From: Marinobacter salinus
Lineage (GTDB): Bacteria > Pseudomonadota > Gammaproteobacteria > Pseudomonadales > Oleiphilaceae
Length of the DNA stretch: 64,000 bases
NCBI RefSeq assembly: GCF_001854125.1
Contig: NZ_CP017715.1
Coordinates: 3,286,001 to 3,350,000, forward strand
Reading direction: 5' to 3'
The notes below the pieces were generated by a model that saw only the letters and a list, made by a program, of their open reading frames with translations, made no database searches and was not told the origin of the DNA. Shown piece by piece: positions 18,315 through 28,013 of this stretch (position 1 is the first letter of the stretch; every line of letters begins with the position of its first letter). Both the position numbers and the translations under genes were made by a program.

Positions 18315-21300
18315 GTGATTCTGTCTGACGTCTCGATTAAACGGCCCGTTTTTGCCACGGTTCTCAGCTTGCTGATTGTGGTGTTTGGTCTGTCCGCCCT
18401 GCTGGGTCTGCCGGTGCGTGAGTATCCGGATATTGATCCACCTGTGGTGTCCATTTCCACCGATTACACCGGTGCGGCCGCGGAAGTGGTGGATACCCAG
18501 ATCACCCAGGTGATTGAAGGGGCGATCAGCGGCATTGAAGGTATCCGCTCCATTGAATCTTCGACAGAACAGGGAGAATCCAGGACCAGCATTGAGTTTT
18601 CCACAGCCCGGGATGTGGATATTGCGGCCAATGATGTGCGTGATGCGGTTTCCCGGGTCGCCAATCAGCTACCTGACGAAGCGGACCCGCCCGTTGTGCG
18701 CAAGGCGGATTCCGACGCCCGCCCGATGATGTGGGTTACCCTGAAAAGTGATGTCTGGGACAGTGCTGAACTCAGTGACTTCGCTGACCGCGTTCTGGCA
18801 GACAGATTGTCGGTGCTTGATGGAGTGGCCGATGTTCGTATTGGTGGTGAACGTCGCTACGCCATTCGGGTATGGCTGGACAGGGAACGGCTTGCCGCCC
18901 GCAACATCACGGTTGCTGAGGTGGAGAGTGCCCTGCGTTCCAACAACGTGGAGTTGCCGGCCGGCTCGGTGGATTCGTCCACCCGGAATTTTACTGTCCG
19001 TGCCGAAGGCCGGTTATCCAATGTTGAGCAGTTCCGGGAGCTGGTGATCCGTCGCAATGGCAATGATTTGTTGCGTCTGGGTGAGGTGGCCAATGTCCAG
19101 ATGGGTGTGGAATCGGACGTCAGCCGTTTGAGGGCCAACGGCCAGACGGCCATTGGCATGGGCATTATCCGCCAGTCCAAGGCCAACACGGTCGCGGTTT
19201 CCGATGCAGTCCAGGCCGAACTGGAGAAAATCCGGGAGACCCTGCCTCCGGAGGTAACCATTGCCGAAAGCTACGACGAATCCATTTTTATCCGGGCGTC
19301 GATCAAGGAAGTGGTGATCACCCTGGCGATTGCCGTCTCCCTGGTGATTCTGGTTATTTTCCTGTTCCTTCGTTCCTGGCGCGCAACCCTGATTCCTGCG
19401 GTGACGATTCCGGTGGCGGTTATCGGGGCGTTTATCGGGCTTGGGTTCCTCGGTTTTTCCATCAACGTTTTGACCTTGCTTGCGGTGATTCTGGCCATTG
19501 GTCTGGTGGTGGATGATGCCATTGTCATGCTGGAAAATATCCAGCGCCGGATTGACAATGGCGAGCCGCCATTGCTGGCCTCATACCGTGGTGCGAAGCA
19601 GGTCGCCTTCGCCGTTATTGCCACCACCCTGACTCTGGTGGCGGTGTTTGTGCCGATCTCCTTTATGGGGGGCAACATCGGCCGTCTGTTTGCTGAGTTT
19701 GGTTTCACGCTGGCGGCTGCCGTTGTGGTGTCCAGTCTGGTTGCGCTGACCCTGGCACCCATGTTGTGCTCGAAATGGCTCAGGCATAGCCCGCAATCGG
19801 CTGAGGGTCATCGTCTGTGGGCAGCCAGCGAGAAGGTGTTGAATGGCCTGACCCGGGGTTATGAGCGGTTGTTGCGCTTTTCACTGAATCAGCCCGGGCT
19901 GTTGCTGGGTCTAGGGGTGGTCGGCCTGATCATCGCGGTGGTGATCTATCCGAAGCTGCCTCAGGAACTGGCTCCAACCGAAGATCGAGGTGTGATCATC
20001 ATGCCTACCAGCGCGCCCCGCGGCTCGACCGTGGAATTCACCGACCACTATGTGCGCAAGGCGGAACAGCAGTTGATGCCTTACATTGAGTCGGGGGTTG
20101 CCAACCGCCTGCTCTCCATCGTCGGTTTTCGGGATGAGGAAGACAACGCGTTCATGATCATGGGGCTGGTTCCCTGGGAGCAGCGGGATATCAAGCAGCA
20201 ACAGGTCACCAGCGAGCTTCGCGGCAAGCTGAGCCAGATTTCCGGTATCCGTACCGTGGCTGTGAATCCGCCCGGCCTTGGCCAGCGTGGTTTCAGCCAG
20301 CCGGTGGAGTTTGTTGTTGCCGGTCCGGATTACGAATCGGTTCAGGCCTGGAGCGAGGAAATCGTTCAACGAGCGAAGGAAAATCCGGATTTGCTGAATC
20401 TGGAAACCGATTTTGAACTGACCCGGCCGGAACTTCGGGTCACTATCGACCGCGAACGGGCTGCGGACCTGGACATTACTGTGGAGCAGGTGGGCCTGAC
20501 CCTGCAAACCATGCTGGCGTCCCGGCAGGTAACGACCTATCTGGACCGTGGCCGAGAGTATGACGTTGTTGTTCAGGCCGCGGATGCTGACCGGGCCACG
20601 CCCGCCGATCTGGGCCAGATTTTTCTGCGGCCCCGGGAAGGCGGTACGCTGATCCCCCTCCAGGCTCTGGTATCGGTTGAGGAAATTGGTGCCAATCCGG
20701 ATCTTCGGCGGATTGACCGGCTGCCGGCGGTGGTGATCAGCGCTTCACTGGCGGATGGCTACGACCTCGGCTCGGCTCTGACTTATCTGAATAATCTGGC
20801 GGTCGATAACCTGCCCCCGGAAGCCAGGGTCAGCTACAAGGGTTTGTCCAGGGAGTTCGAGGAATCCTCGGCGGCCATCTATCTGACGTTTGGACTGGCG
20901 TTCGTAATTGTCTTCCTGGTTCTGGCGGCCCAGTTCGAAAGCTGGATTCACCCCCTGATCATCATGCTGTCGGTGCCACTGGCGGTTACTGGTGCATTAC
21001 TGGCGCTTTGGTGGTCGGGCATCAGCCTGAATATCTATAGTCAGATTGGCATCATCATGCTGTTGGGTCTGATGGCCAAAAACGGCATATTGATCGTCGA
21101 GTTTGCCAACCAGCTTCGGGACAAGGGCTACGAGGTGAAGGAGGCTATTCTCGAGGGTGCCTGTCTGCGCTTCCGACCGGTTCTGATGACCACCATTTCC
21201 ACCATTTTCGGAGCCGTGCCGCTGGTGATCGCCACTGGTGCCGGCGCTGAAAGCCGTGCGGCCATCGGTATGGTGATCCTGGGCGGGCTGATTTTCGCCA

Positions 21301-21461
21301 CGACCCTGACACTGTTTATTATTCCCGTGCTGTACAACCTGCTGGCTCGCTTTGCCAAGTCTGCTAATGCCGTGGAGCGTGAACTGGAGCACCAGGCAAG
21401 CGGTGCGGCCGGCGGTTCAGGTCTGGCGACCGCACCGAACAAACAGGCGGATGACTTCTGA
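18315..21461 (+). CDS. RND multidrug efflux pump, HAE1 type inner-membrane transporter
   Basis: A 1048-residue proton-driven exporter of the AcrB/MexF superfamily. It begins MILSDVSIKRPVFATVLSLL (GTG start), has two large periplasmic loops and twelve helices; helix 4 carries the proton-relay pair in AIGLVVDDAIVMLENIQRRI, and the second half repeats the fold with GIIMLLGLMAKNGILIVEFANQL. Directly downstream of its adaptor, which defines the export system. Substrates are not deducible. The end converges on the EAL gene 16 bases away. Confidence 0.94.
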   Translation: MILSDVSIKRPVFATVLSLLIVVFGLSALLGLPVREYPDIDPPVVSISTDYTGAAAEVVDTQITQVIEGAISGIEGIRSIESSTEQGESRTSIEFSTARDVDIAANDVRDAVSRVANQLPDEADPPVVRKADSDARPMMWVTLKSDVWDSAELSDFADRVLADRLSVLDGVADVRIGGERRYAIRVWLDRERLAARNITVAEVESALRSNNVELPAGSVDSSTRNFTVRAEGRLSNVEQFRELVIRRNGNDLLRLGEVANVQMGVESDVSRLRANGQTAIGMGIIRQSKANTVAVSDAVQAELEKIRETLPPEVTIAESYDESIFIRASIKEVVITLAIAVSLVILVIFLFLRSWRATLIPAVTIPVAVIGAFIGLGFLGFSINVLTLLAVILAIGLVVDDAIVMLENIQRRIDNGEPPLLASYRGAKQVAFAVIATTLTLVAVFVPISFMGGNIGRLFAEFGFTLAAAVVVSSLVALTLAPMLCSKWLRHSPQSAEGHRLWAASEKVLNGLTRGYERLLRFSLNQPGLLLGLGVVGLIIAVVIYPKLPQELAPTEDRGVIIMPTSAPRGSTVEFTDHYVRKAEQQLMPYIESGVANRLLSIVGFRDEEDNAFMIMGLVPWEQRDIKQQQVTSELRGKLSQISGIRTVAVNPPGLGQRGFSQPVEFVVAGPDYESVQAWSEEIVQRAKENPDLLNLETDFELTRPELRVTIDRERAADLDITVEQVGLTLQTMLASRQVTTYLDRGREYDVVVQAADADRATPADLGQIFLRPREGGTLIPLQALVSVEEIGANPDLRRIDRLPAVVISASLADGYDLGSALTYLNNLAVDNLPPEARVSYKGLSREFEESSAAIYLTFGLAFVIVFLVLAAQFESWIHPLIIMLSVPLAVTGALLALWWSGISLNIYSQIGIIMLLGLMAKNGILIVEFANQLRDKGYEVKEAILEGACLRFRPVLMTTISTIFGAVPLVIATGAGAESRAAIGMVILGGLIFATTLTLFIIPVLYNLLARFAKSANAVERELEHQASGAAGGSGLATAPNKQADDF

Positions 21462-21476
21462 CCGGTCCGGTGATGG

Positions 21477-22751
21477 TCAGAGTGTGGGTGGAAAGCACAG
21501 TTGCCCGTTGAAGACCTCATCGGGATGGACATCGACACAGAAAACCTGCTGCCCGGATTCGGTCGGCAAGGTTGTGGACAGGGTGACGGTGCGCCTGGCA
21601 TCCGGCAGAGCGACATAGGGCCTTGAGCTGTTGATGTGCTGGGGTCGTTCCAGGGCGTTGCGGAAGTATTCCCGATGGCCCCAGCGGGCGCCGGCAGAAT
21701 GATGCAGCGGGTTGAACCCGCCCCGGTGACTGTCGGTGGGGGCGTGGGCAAGATTGCCCTGCTGGACGCCATTGCCATTGAGCAGGAAACAGCGTTTTAC
21801 GCCATCCATCTGCAGCAGTCGAGTGCAGGTTTCCTTGAACGGATTGTTGCGCATGACCTGGTGGCAGGCATCCATGATTTCGAAACGCAGCAGTCGCAGG
21901 TAACTGTCCTGGTCCTTGCTGTCCTGCAGCCACCACTCGTCGCAATCGGCTACGGCGGTGCGTAAACGGCTTTCTGATTTCTCCACAGTGTCCCGGGCGA
22001 TGGCTCCTGGCCTGGCGAACAGAAAGCCCTGCAGCAGATCGGCTTCGGTATCGAGCGCAATTCTCGCCTGGGCGCCGTTTTCAATACCCTCGAGCAACAC
22101 CAGACTTCCGCTCTCGCGAATCATCCGCACGAGGCTTTCCAGGAGTAACCGGGCGCGGTTGTTGTTTTCCGCGTTAACCAGCAGACTCCGATCCAGTTTG
22201 ACGATCAGGGGATTGATACGCCACAGGCGCTCGAAATTGGAGTCCCCCATGCCAAAGTCGTCAATGGCGATCTGGAAACCAAGTTCTTTGGCCTTGTGGA
22301 TAAACTCCATCAGTGCTTCGGGATTGTCCGAGGCGGTTTCCACCAGCTCCAGCACGATCCTCTCAGGATTCAGCCCATTGCTTTGGCACTGTAGGGCCAG
22401 CCGCTCCAACGATGCGTCAGGATGAACACAAGTGTGCGGATTGATGTTGAGAAACAGCCAGACCGGGTTGTCCCCTGCGGAGAAGCCGGACAGGTGCAAA
22501 TGCAGCAGATGGCTGTCCAGCTCCGGGATTTGGCCAAGACTCGCTGCTTCTTCGAACAGGCTTACCGGGGATACCGGGTGTTTGTTCCGGCTGACGCGAA
22601 CCAGAGCCTCATAACCAACGAGTTTCTGGTGGGTAGGGCTCAGGATCGGCTGGTAAACGGATCTGAAATCATGGCTGGGGATAATGCCTGGCTCGGTTTT
22701 TCCGCCGGTGCTGGTATGGCCGTGGCTGGAAAGTCGGACTACGCTGCTCAT
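21477..22751 (-). CDS. EAL-domain cyclic-di-GMP phosphodiesterase with C-terminal sensory domain
   Basis: A 424-residue soluble protein. An N-terminal EAL domain (about 25-265) keeps the catalytic set: YEALVRV, LNINPHT (N), ELVETA (E), IAIDDFGMGDSN (DD), VKLDRSL (K) and LLEGIEN (E). The remaining 150 residues (from about WWLQDSKDQDSYLRL) resemble the cache/PDC-like domain found behind EAL domains in some proteobacteria, ending in VFCVDVHPDEVFNGQL. Unlike the usual layout, the sensor follows the catalytic domain. Likely an active phosphodiesterase with unknown signal. It is transcribed singly, divergently from the LplT-like gene. Confidence 0.87.
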   Translation of the reverse strand: MSSVVRLSSHGHTSTGGKTEPGIIPSHDFRSVYQPILSPTHQKLVGYEALVRVSRNKHPVSPVSLFEEAASLGQIPELDSHLLHLHLSGFSAGDNPVWLFLNINPHTCVHPDASLERLALQCQSNGLNPERIVLELVETASDNPEALMEFIHKAKELGFQIAIDDFGMGDSNFERLWRINPLIVKLDRSLLVNAENNNRARLLLESLVRMIRESGSLVLLEGIENGAQARIALDTEADLLQGFLFARPGAIARDTVEKSESRLRTAVADCDEWWLQDSKDQDSYLRLLRFEIMDACHQVMRNNPFKETCTRLLQMDGVKRCFLLNGNGVQQGNLAHAPTDSHRGGFNPLHHSAGARWGHREYFRNALERPQHINSSRPYVALPDARRTVTLSTTLPTESGQQVFCVDVHPDEVFNGQLCFPPTL

Positions 22752-22971
22752 GGTCAGAACCTTTACATGGCTGTTTCTGTTGGAGCCGTCCTGGCCAGAA
22801 ATTAAAATGATCGAACAGAGACCTCAGGCGAATTTCATGCCACAACGTCCTAGATAGCGGATACCATTGGTTTTATCAGTTATGGTTTAGCCGGGCTCGC
22901 GGGTAGTCGGCACAATTTTAGTGCACAGTCGGCATGGCCTGCCTGTCTTACGCACCTAAACAGGACCCTTC

Positions 22972-24270
22972 ATGAGTACACACAGTCAGTTCCTTTTGCT
23001 GGGGCAACGACGGTTCCTGCCGTTTTATCTCACCCAGTTTTCCGGAGCGTTCAACGACAACCTGTTCAAGAATGCCCTGCTATTACTGGTTACCTACAGT
23101 GCGGGCGGACTGATGGGGCTTTCCGTCAACGTTGTGGTCAATGTCGCCGCTTTCCTGTTCATTTTGCCTTTCTTTCTGTTTTCCGGCATCGCAGGCCAGA
23201 TGGCGGACCGCTATGAGAAATCCCGTATCATCCGCAACGTAAAGCTGGCGGAAATTGTGATCATGGGTTTGGCAGCCATCGGTCTCTGGTTTGGCTGGTA
23301 TGAAATGTTGCTGGTGTTGCTGTTCCTGATGGGTGCTCAATCCACCTTTTTCGGGCCGGTGAAGTACGCCATCCTGCCGCAGGTGCTGGCGGATGATGAG
23401 CTGGTCGGCGGTAACGGCCTGGTAGGCATGGGCACGTTTGTCGCCATTCTTCTGGGAACGATTGCTGCGGGCCTGCTCATGGGGTTTGAAACGGCGGCGA
23501 AACTGACCGCCGTTGCCGTTCTGGTCATGGCGGTGATCGGTTACCTGGCCGCGCGCGAAGTGCCGCCCACCCGCAATCACGGCGCGGATATTGTGGTCCG
23601 TTTCCGACCCGTCAAGGAAACCTGGCACCTGATGGCCGTTGCCGCCGAGCGTCGTCCGGTGTTGCTTGCGGTTCTGGCTATCTCCTGGTTCTGGTTCCTG
23701 GGCGCGGCCTACCTGACCCAGTTTCCCAACTTTGCCCGTACCAATCTTCTGGGTGATGAAACCGTCGTTACTTTGCTGCTGGCGATGTTCACCATTGGTA
23801 TCTCCATCGGCTCCATGTTGTGTGAACGGCTGACCAAACATCGTGTGTCCCTTGTGCCGGTGCCATGGGGGGCATTGGGCCTGAGCCTGTTGGGTATTGA
23901 TCTGTTCTTTGCCGTTCCGGATACACCGGTGTCCTCTACCTGGTGGACACTCGTGACCGATCCGGTGTATCTGCGGGTGCTGCTGGATCTGATGGGTATT
24001 GGTGTCTGTGGGGGCCTGTTTATTGTTCCGCTCTATGCCTTTATCCAGCATGAAACGCCGCGGGATAAGCGCGCGCGTATCATCGCCGCCCTTAACGTGA
24101 TCAATGCGCTGTTCATGGTTGTCAGTGCCTTGGCCGGGATTCTGGTTCTTGGTGTTCTCAAGGTAAGCATTCCCGGTTTTTTCCTGTTGCTGTCTCTGCT
24201 CAATGCCCTGGTATTGCTGGTGGTGTGGCGTTTGAGGCGCTCGGAAGCGGGGAAGTCTGTGGATAATTGA
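22972..24270 (+). CDS. LplT-like major facilitator transporter
   Basis: A 432-residue, twelve-helix MFS protein. It starts FLPFYLTQFSGAFNDNLFKN, the diagnostic N-terminus of the lysophospholipid transporter group, with the MFS loop GQMADRYEKSRIIR after helix 2. In many bacteria this transporter is fused or adjacent to a 2-acylglycerophosphoethanolamine acyltransferase/acyl-ACP synthetase; here it stands alone, so a role in lysophospholipid flipping is inferred from family only. The last codons overlap a perfect DnaA box (24258-24266 on the minus strand). Confidence 0.85.
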   Translation: MSTHSQFLLLGQRRFLPFYLTQFSGAFNDNLFKNALLLLVTYSAGGLMGLSVNVVVNVAAFLFILPFFLFSGIAGQMADRYEKSRIIRNVKLAEIVIMGLAAIGLWFGWYEMLLVLLFLMGAQSTFFGPVKYAILPQVLADDELVGGNGLVGMGTFVAILLGTIAAGLLMGFETAAKLTAVAVLVMAVIGYLAAREVPPTRNHGADIVVRFRPVKETWHLMAVAAERRPVLLAVLAISWFWFLGAAYLTQFPNFARTNLLGDETVVTLLLAMFTIGISIGSMLCERLTKHRVSLVPVPWGALGLSLLGIDLFFAVPDTPVSSTWWTLVTDPVYLRVLLDLMGIGVCGGLFIVPLYAFIQHETPRDKRARIIAALNVINALFMVVSALAGILVLGVLKVSIPGFFLLLSLLNALVLLVVWRLRRSEAGKSVDN

Positions 24271-24377
24271 TTGAACAACCTACGGATAAGCTCTGAATGA
24301 ATAAATTAAATACTAATAAAAACAAATAGTTAAGGTAAATATTCAGGTGCTTGAATACCCTCCCGAGGTGTGGATAA
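24258..24377. other. Second DnaA-box and AT-rich patch upstream of mnmG
   Basis: Perfect TTATCCACA on the minus strand at 24258-24266 and 24369-24377, with a degenerate TTATCCGTA between them (24281-24289), enclose a very AT-rich stretch at 24297-24345 (for example AAATTAAATACTAATAAAAA). In E. coli and Vibrio oriC lies next to mnmG (gidA). The main origin here is probably at 2000-2450, so this could be an auxiliary DnaA-binding site, a DnaA-controlled mnmG promoter or an ancestral origin relic. Confidence 0.55.
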
Positions 24378-24610
24378 CTTTCTTGAAAACTTTTCTGAGA
24401 AGGCCGTTCCAAGCCCCTGAAAAGCAGATAATTTCGGTTTTCCACTACCGGTAAAATGAGCGTTTCCAGCAATATTTTCCCGGGGTTCGGATTGTGCGGG
24501 TTTCAACCGTGCGTCGCTCTGGTTAAAATTTGTGCATTCAGACTGCATTTTCCCGGGTGAGGCGTTATACTCGCCGCCCTGATTTTATCCCCCGATTTCC
24601 GAGGTGAGCT
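24378..24610 (+). promoter_or_regulatory. mnmG upstream region with -10 element
   Basis: TATACT at 24566-24571 is a good -10 about 40 bases before the mnmG start codon. No convincing -35 is found at 16-18 bases. No coding potential was seen in the rest of this interval. Confidence 0.45.
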
Positions 24611-26497
24611 GTGGATTTTCCGACCCGTTTCGATGTCATTGTCATTGGTGGTGGCCATGCCGGTACTGAAGCCGCGCTGGCAGCGGCACGTATGGGTTCG
24701 CAAACCCTGCTGCTGACCCACAACATTGAGACTCTGGGCCAGATGTCCTGTAACCCGGCCATCGGCGGTATTGGCAAGAGTCACCTGGTGAAAGAGATTG
24801 ATGCCCTGGGCGGTGCCATGGCTCATGCCACTGACCTGGCGGGTATTCAGTTTCGGGTTCTTAACAGTCGGAAGGGGCCAGCGGTTCGGGCGACCCGCGC
24901 CCAGGCTGACCGGGTGCTCTACAAGGCCGCGATCCGACACGAGCTGGAGAATCAGCCCAACCTGACCCTGTTCCAGCAGGCGGCGGATGACCTGATTGTA
25001 GAAAACGACGAGGTCACCGGCGTAGTGACCCAAACCGGCATCCGTTTCAACGCCAAAACGGTGGTGCTGACGACCGGTACCTTCCTCGGTGGCGTTATCC
25101 ACATCGGTATGCAGCACCATTCCGGCGGCCGTGCCGGCGATGCACCGGCCAACGCGCTGGCCAAACGTCTGCGGGAGCTACCGTTCAATGTAGGCCGTCT
25201 GAAAACCGGCACGCCACCCCGCATCGACGCCCGTACCGTGGATTTCTCGGTTATGGAGCAACAATGGGGAGATAATCCGGCACCGGTGATGTCCTTTACC
25301 GGCAGCCGCGATCAGCATCCGGAACAGATCTGCTGCTATGTGACCCGGACCACCGAGCGTACCCACGACATTATTCGCAGCGGTTTTGATCGATCGCCCA
25401 TGTTCGCCGGCAATATTGAGGGGGTGGGCCCCCGGTACTGTCCGTCTATCGAGGACAAGGTGAATCGGTTTGCGGACAAGGACTCGCATCAGATCTTTGT
25501 GGAGCCGGAAGGTCTGACCACCAATGAACTCTACCCGAATGGCATCTCCACCAGCCTGCCGTTCGATGTCCAGCTGGAAGCGGTTCGCTCTATCCCGGGT
25601 TTCGAAAATGCCCACATCACCCGGCCCGGTTACGCCATTGAGTATGATTTCCTGAATCCTCAGGACCTGCGTCATACCCTGGAAACCAAGTTTATCCAGG
25701 GGCTGTATTTTGCGGGACAGATCAATGGCACCACCGGCTATGAAGAGGCCGGAGCCCAAGGCCTGCTTGCGGGAATTAACGCCGCACTGAGGGCCCAGGA
25801 GAAAGAGGAATGGTACCCTCGTCGTGATGAGGCCTATCTGGGTGTGCTGGTGGATGACCTGATCACCATGGGTACCAGCGAGCCCTACCGTATGTTCACC
25901 AGCCGGGCGGAATATCGCTTGATCCTGCGTGAAGACAACGCCGACCTGCGCCTGACCGAGACCGGGCGCAACCTGGGCCTGGTGGACGACGATCGTTGGC
26001 AGAAGTTCAACGATAAGCGTGAAGCCATTGCCATGGAGCGCAGCCGTCTGGAATCCACACGGATCCACCCCGACACCGACGCCGGGGAGCGTGCCAACGG
26101 GTTCCTGAAGCAGCCGATGAACCGTGACCAGACCCTGGCTGAACTGCTGCGTCGACCGGAGATGGGCTACAGCCACATTGCCGAGATCGGTGCCGAACAC
26201 GCAGAGGATCCGAACGTGGCTGATCAGGTTGAAATCGAGATCAAATACGAAGGTTACATTTCCCGTCAGGCAGATGAGATTGAGCGCCTGCGCCGGAATG
26301 AGAACACGGCGCTGCCTGTGGATCTGGACTATGACGTCATCGGTGGCCTGTCCAACGAGATCAAGCAAAAACTGAAAACGGTGCGTCCGGAAACCGTGGC
26401 GCAGGCCTCCCGGGTTCAGGGGGTCACCCCCGCTGCGGTGAGCCAGATTCTGGTACATCTGAAAAAGCGCGACCTGCTGCGCAAACAGAGTGCCTGA
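24611..26497 (+). CDS. mnmG: tRNA uridine-5-carboxymethylaminomethyl modification enzyme MnmG (GidA)
   Basis: FAD-containing partner of MnmE (628 residues). It starts with GTG, preceded by GAGG, giving [22 protein letters not shown], a Rossmann FAD motif; family signatures [21 protein letters not shown] and [20 protein letters not shown] are intact, as is the C-terminal helical domain that binds MnmE. rsmG follows after nine bases, a very common pairing. Separation of mnmE and mnmG by 18 kb of accessory genes is discussed under findings. Confidence 0.98.
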   Translation: MDFPTRFDVIVIGGGHAGTEAALAAARMGSQTLLLTHNIETLGQMSCNPAIGGIGKSHLVKEIDALGGAMAHATDLAGIQFRVLNSRKGPAVRATRAQADRVLYKAAIRHELENQPNLTLFQQAADDLIVENDEVTGVVTQTGIRFNAKTVVLTTGTFLGGVIHIGMQHHSGGRAGDAPANALAKRLRELPFNVGRLKTGTPPRIDARTVDFSVMEQQWGDNPAPVMSFTGSRDQHPEQICCYVTRTTERTHDIIRSGFDRSPMFAGNIEGVGPRYCPSIEDKVNRFADKDSHQIFVEPEGLTTNELYPNGISTSLPFDVQLEAVRSIPGFENAHITRPGYAIEYDFLNPQDLRHTLETKFIQGLYFAGQINGTTGYEEAGAQGLLAGINAALRAQEKEEWYPRRDEAYLGVLVDDLITMGTSEPYRMFTSRAEYRLILREDNADLRLTETGRNLGLVDDDRWQKFNDKREAIAMERSRLESTRIHPDTDAGERANGFLKQPMNRDQTLAELLRRPEMGYSHIAEIGAEHAEDPNVADQVEIEIKYEGYISRQADEIERLRRNENTALPVDLDYDVIGGLSNEIKQKLKTVRPETVAQASRVQGVTPAAVSQILVHLKKRDLLRKQSA

Positions 26498-26506
26498 TCT
26501 GACCCC

Positions 26507-27160
26507 ATGACCAACGAACTCTGGCAACGCCAGCTCCGGGACGGGCTGGCTGCAATGGACGTGTCCCTCACCGATGCTCAGCAAAGTCAGCTGCTGGATT
26601 TTCTGGCCCTGCTTAACAAATGGAACCGGGCGTACAATTTGACCGCTGTTCGCGATGAGCGTGACATGGTGTCCCGGCAATTGCTCGACAGCCTCAGTAT
26701 CCTGCCTTGGGTAACCACCGGCCATCTTCTGGATGTCGGCGCCGGTGGCGGCCTGCCGGGCATTCCCCTGGCCATTGCTCTGCCCGAGCGCAAGTTCACG
26801 CTGTTGGACAGCAACGGCAAGAAGACCCGGTTTCTCAATCAGTGCGTGCTGGAACTCGGCCTTGAGAATGTTGACGTGATTCATGGTCGTGCCGAAGACT
26901 GCAAACCCGAGCGACCGTTCACGCAGATCAGCAGCCGGGCTTTTACGGCGCTGGAAAATCTGGTGCACTGGTGCTCGGATCTGCTGGCAAATGAGGGCGA
27001 GTTCCTTGCCATGAAAGGTCAGTTTCCGGATGATGAAGTGGCTGCACTCCCGGCCGGCTGGCAGGTAAAATCCCATCATTTCCTGGAAGTTCCCGGAGCG
27101 GATGGTGAGCGACATCTGCTGGTGGTCGCCCGGGCAGATCATTCCCAGAAACCCCAATAG
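26507..27160 (+). CDS. rsmG: 16S rRNA (guanine-527-N7)-methyltransferase RsmG (GidB)
   Basis: SAM-dependent methyltransferase of 217 residues acting on G527 of 16S rRNA. The SAM motif LLDVGAGGGLPGIPLAIALP, then FTLLDSNGKKTRFL and the later ISSRAFTAL are typical of the family. It is nine bases downstream of mnmG and ten bases before parA, whose GGAGG ribosome site follows the rsmG stop, so the three genes are probably on one transcript. Confidence 0.97.
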   Translation: MTNELWQRQLRDGLAAMDVSLTDAQQSQLLDFLALLNKWNRAYNLTAVRDERDMVSRQLLDSLSILPWVTTGHLLDVGAGGGLPGIPLAIALPERKFTLLDSNGKKTRFLNQCVLELGLENVDVIHGRAEDCKPERPFTQISSRAFTALENLVHWCSDLLANEGEFLAMKGQFPDDEVAALPAGWQVKSHHFLEVPGADGERHLLVVARADHSQKPQ

Positions 27161-27170
27161 GAGGCAAGAC

Positions 27171-27965
27171 ATGGCGCGCGTGATTGCAGTGACCAATCAG
27201 AAAGGCGGTGTGGGTAAAACCACCACCTGCGTCAACCTTGCAGCTTCATTGGCCGCTACCAAGCGCCGGGTACTGCTTGTGGATATGGACCCCCAGGGTA
27301 ATGCCACCATGGGCAGCGGTGTAAGCAAGAATGAACTTGAACTCTCCGGTTACGATTTGCTGACCAAGCGCGCCACCGCTGCGCAGGTGATTTTTCTGGC
27401 GGAAGCCTCCGGTTTCGATATTCTGCCTGCCAATGGGGACCTGACCGCAGCAGAGGTAGAGCTGATGAACGAGATTGGCCGGGAACATCGCTTGCGCCTG
27501 GCCCTCAATACCGTTCGTGACAATTACGATTACATTCTGATTGATTGTCCGCCGTCCCTGAGTCTGCTGACCGTTAACGCATTGTCTGCGGCGGATTCCG
27601 TGCTGATTCCCATGCAGTGCGAGTATTACGCACTGGAAGGTCTGGCGGCGCTGATGAACACCGTCGAGCAGATTCAGGAGACGGTAAACCCGAATCTCCA
27701 GGTTGAAGGCATCCTGCGCACCATGTATGACCCGCGCAACAGCCTGACTCTGGACGTGTCGGCCCAGCTCACCGAATTTTTTGGCGACAAGGTATACCGG
27801 GCCGTTATCCCGCGGAACGTCCGGCTGGCCGAGGCGCCGAGCTATGGCATGCCCGCCCTGAAATACGATCGCGCCTCAAAGGGAGCCGTGGCATACCTGG
27901 CTCTGGCCGGTGAGATGGTTCGTCGTCATGGCTCGAAAAAGACATCCGCGCCGGTTGCGGTGTAA
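27171..27965 (+). CDS. parA: Chromosome partitioning ATPase ParA (Soj)
   Basis: Walker-type ATPase (264 residues) that moves origin regions apart together with ParB. The deviant Walker A KGGVGKTTTCVNLAASL is at residues 11-27; Walker B IDCPPSLSLLT and the motif LLVDMDPQGNAT follow. The short N-terminus, without the DNA-binding extension of plasmid type Ia ParA, is typical of chromosomal Soj. The ATG at 27171 has GGAGG seven bases upstream; the frame is open to 27102 within rsmG. Location close to oriC is as expected. Confidence 0.96.
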   Translation: MARVIAVTNQKGGVGKTTTCVNLAASLAATKRRVLLVDMDPQGNATMGSGVSKNELELSGYDLLTKRATAAQVIFLAEASGFDILPANGDLTAAEVELMNEIGREHRLRLALNTVRDNYDYILIDCPPSLSLLTVNALSAADSVLIPMQCEYYALEGLAALMNTVEQIQETVNPNLQVEGILRTMYDPRNSLTLDVSAQLTEFFGDKVYRAVIPRNVRLAEAPSYGMPALKYDRASKGAVAYLALAGEMVRRHGSKKTSAPVAV

Positions 27966-28013
27966 CATACCGCCCTGTCACTCAATAATGCATAACGAAT
28001 TTCAACGGGAAGA

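Noticed and set aside
22870..22940. Direct repeat AGTCGGCA in the spacer before the LplT-like gene.
   Set aside because: Only two 8-base copies without symmetry or promoter relation; chance is likely.
25178..27196. A 672-codon open frame on the minus strand opposite mnmG and rsmG.
   Set aside because: It is fully antisense to two highly conserved genes, has no recognisable domain, and is explained by GC-rich codon bias.
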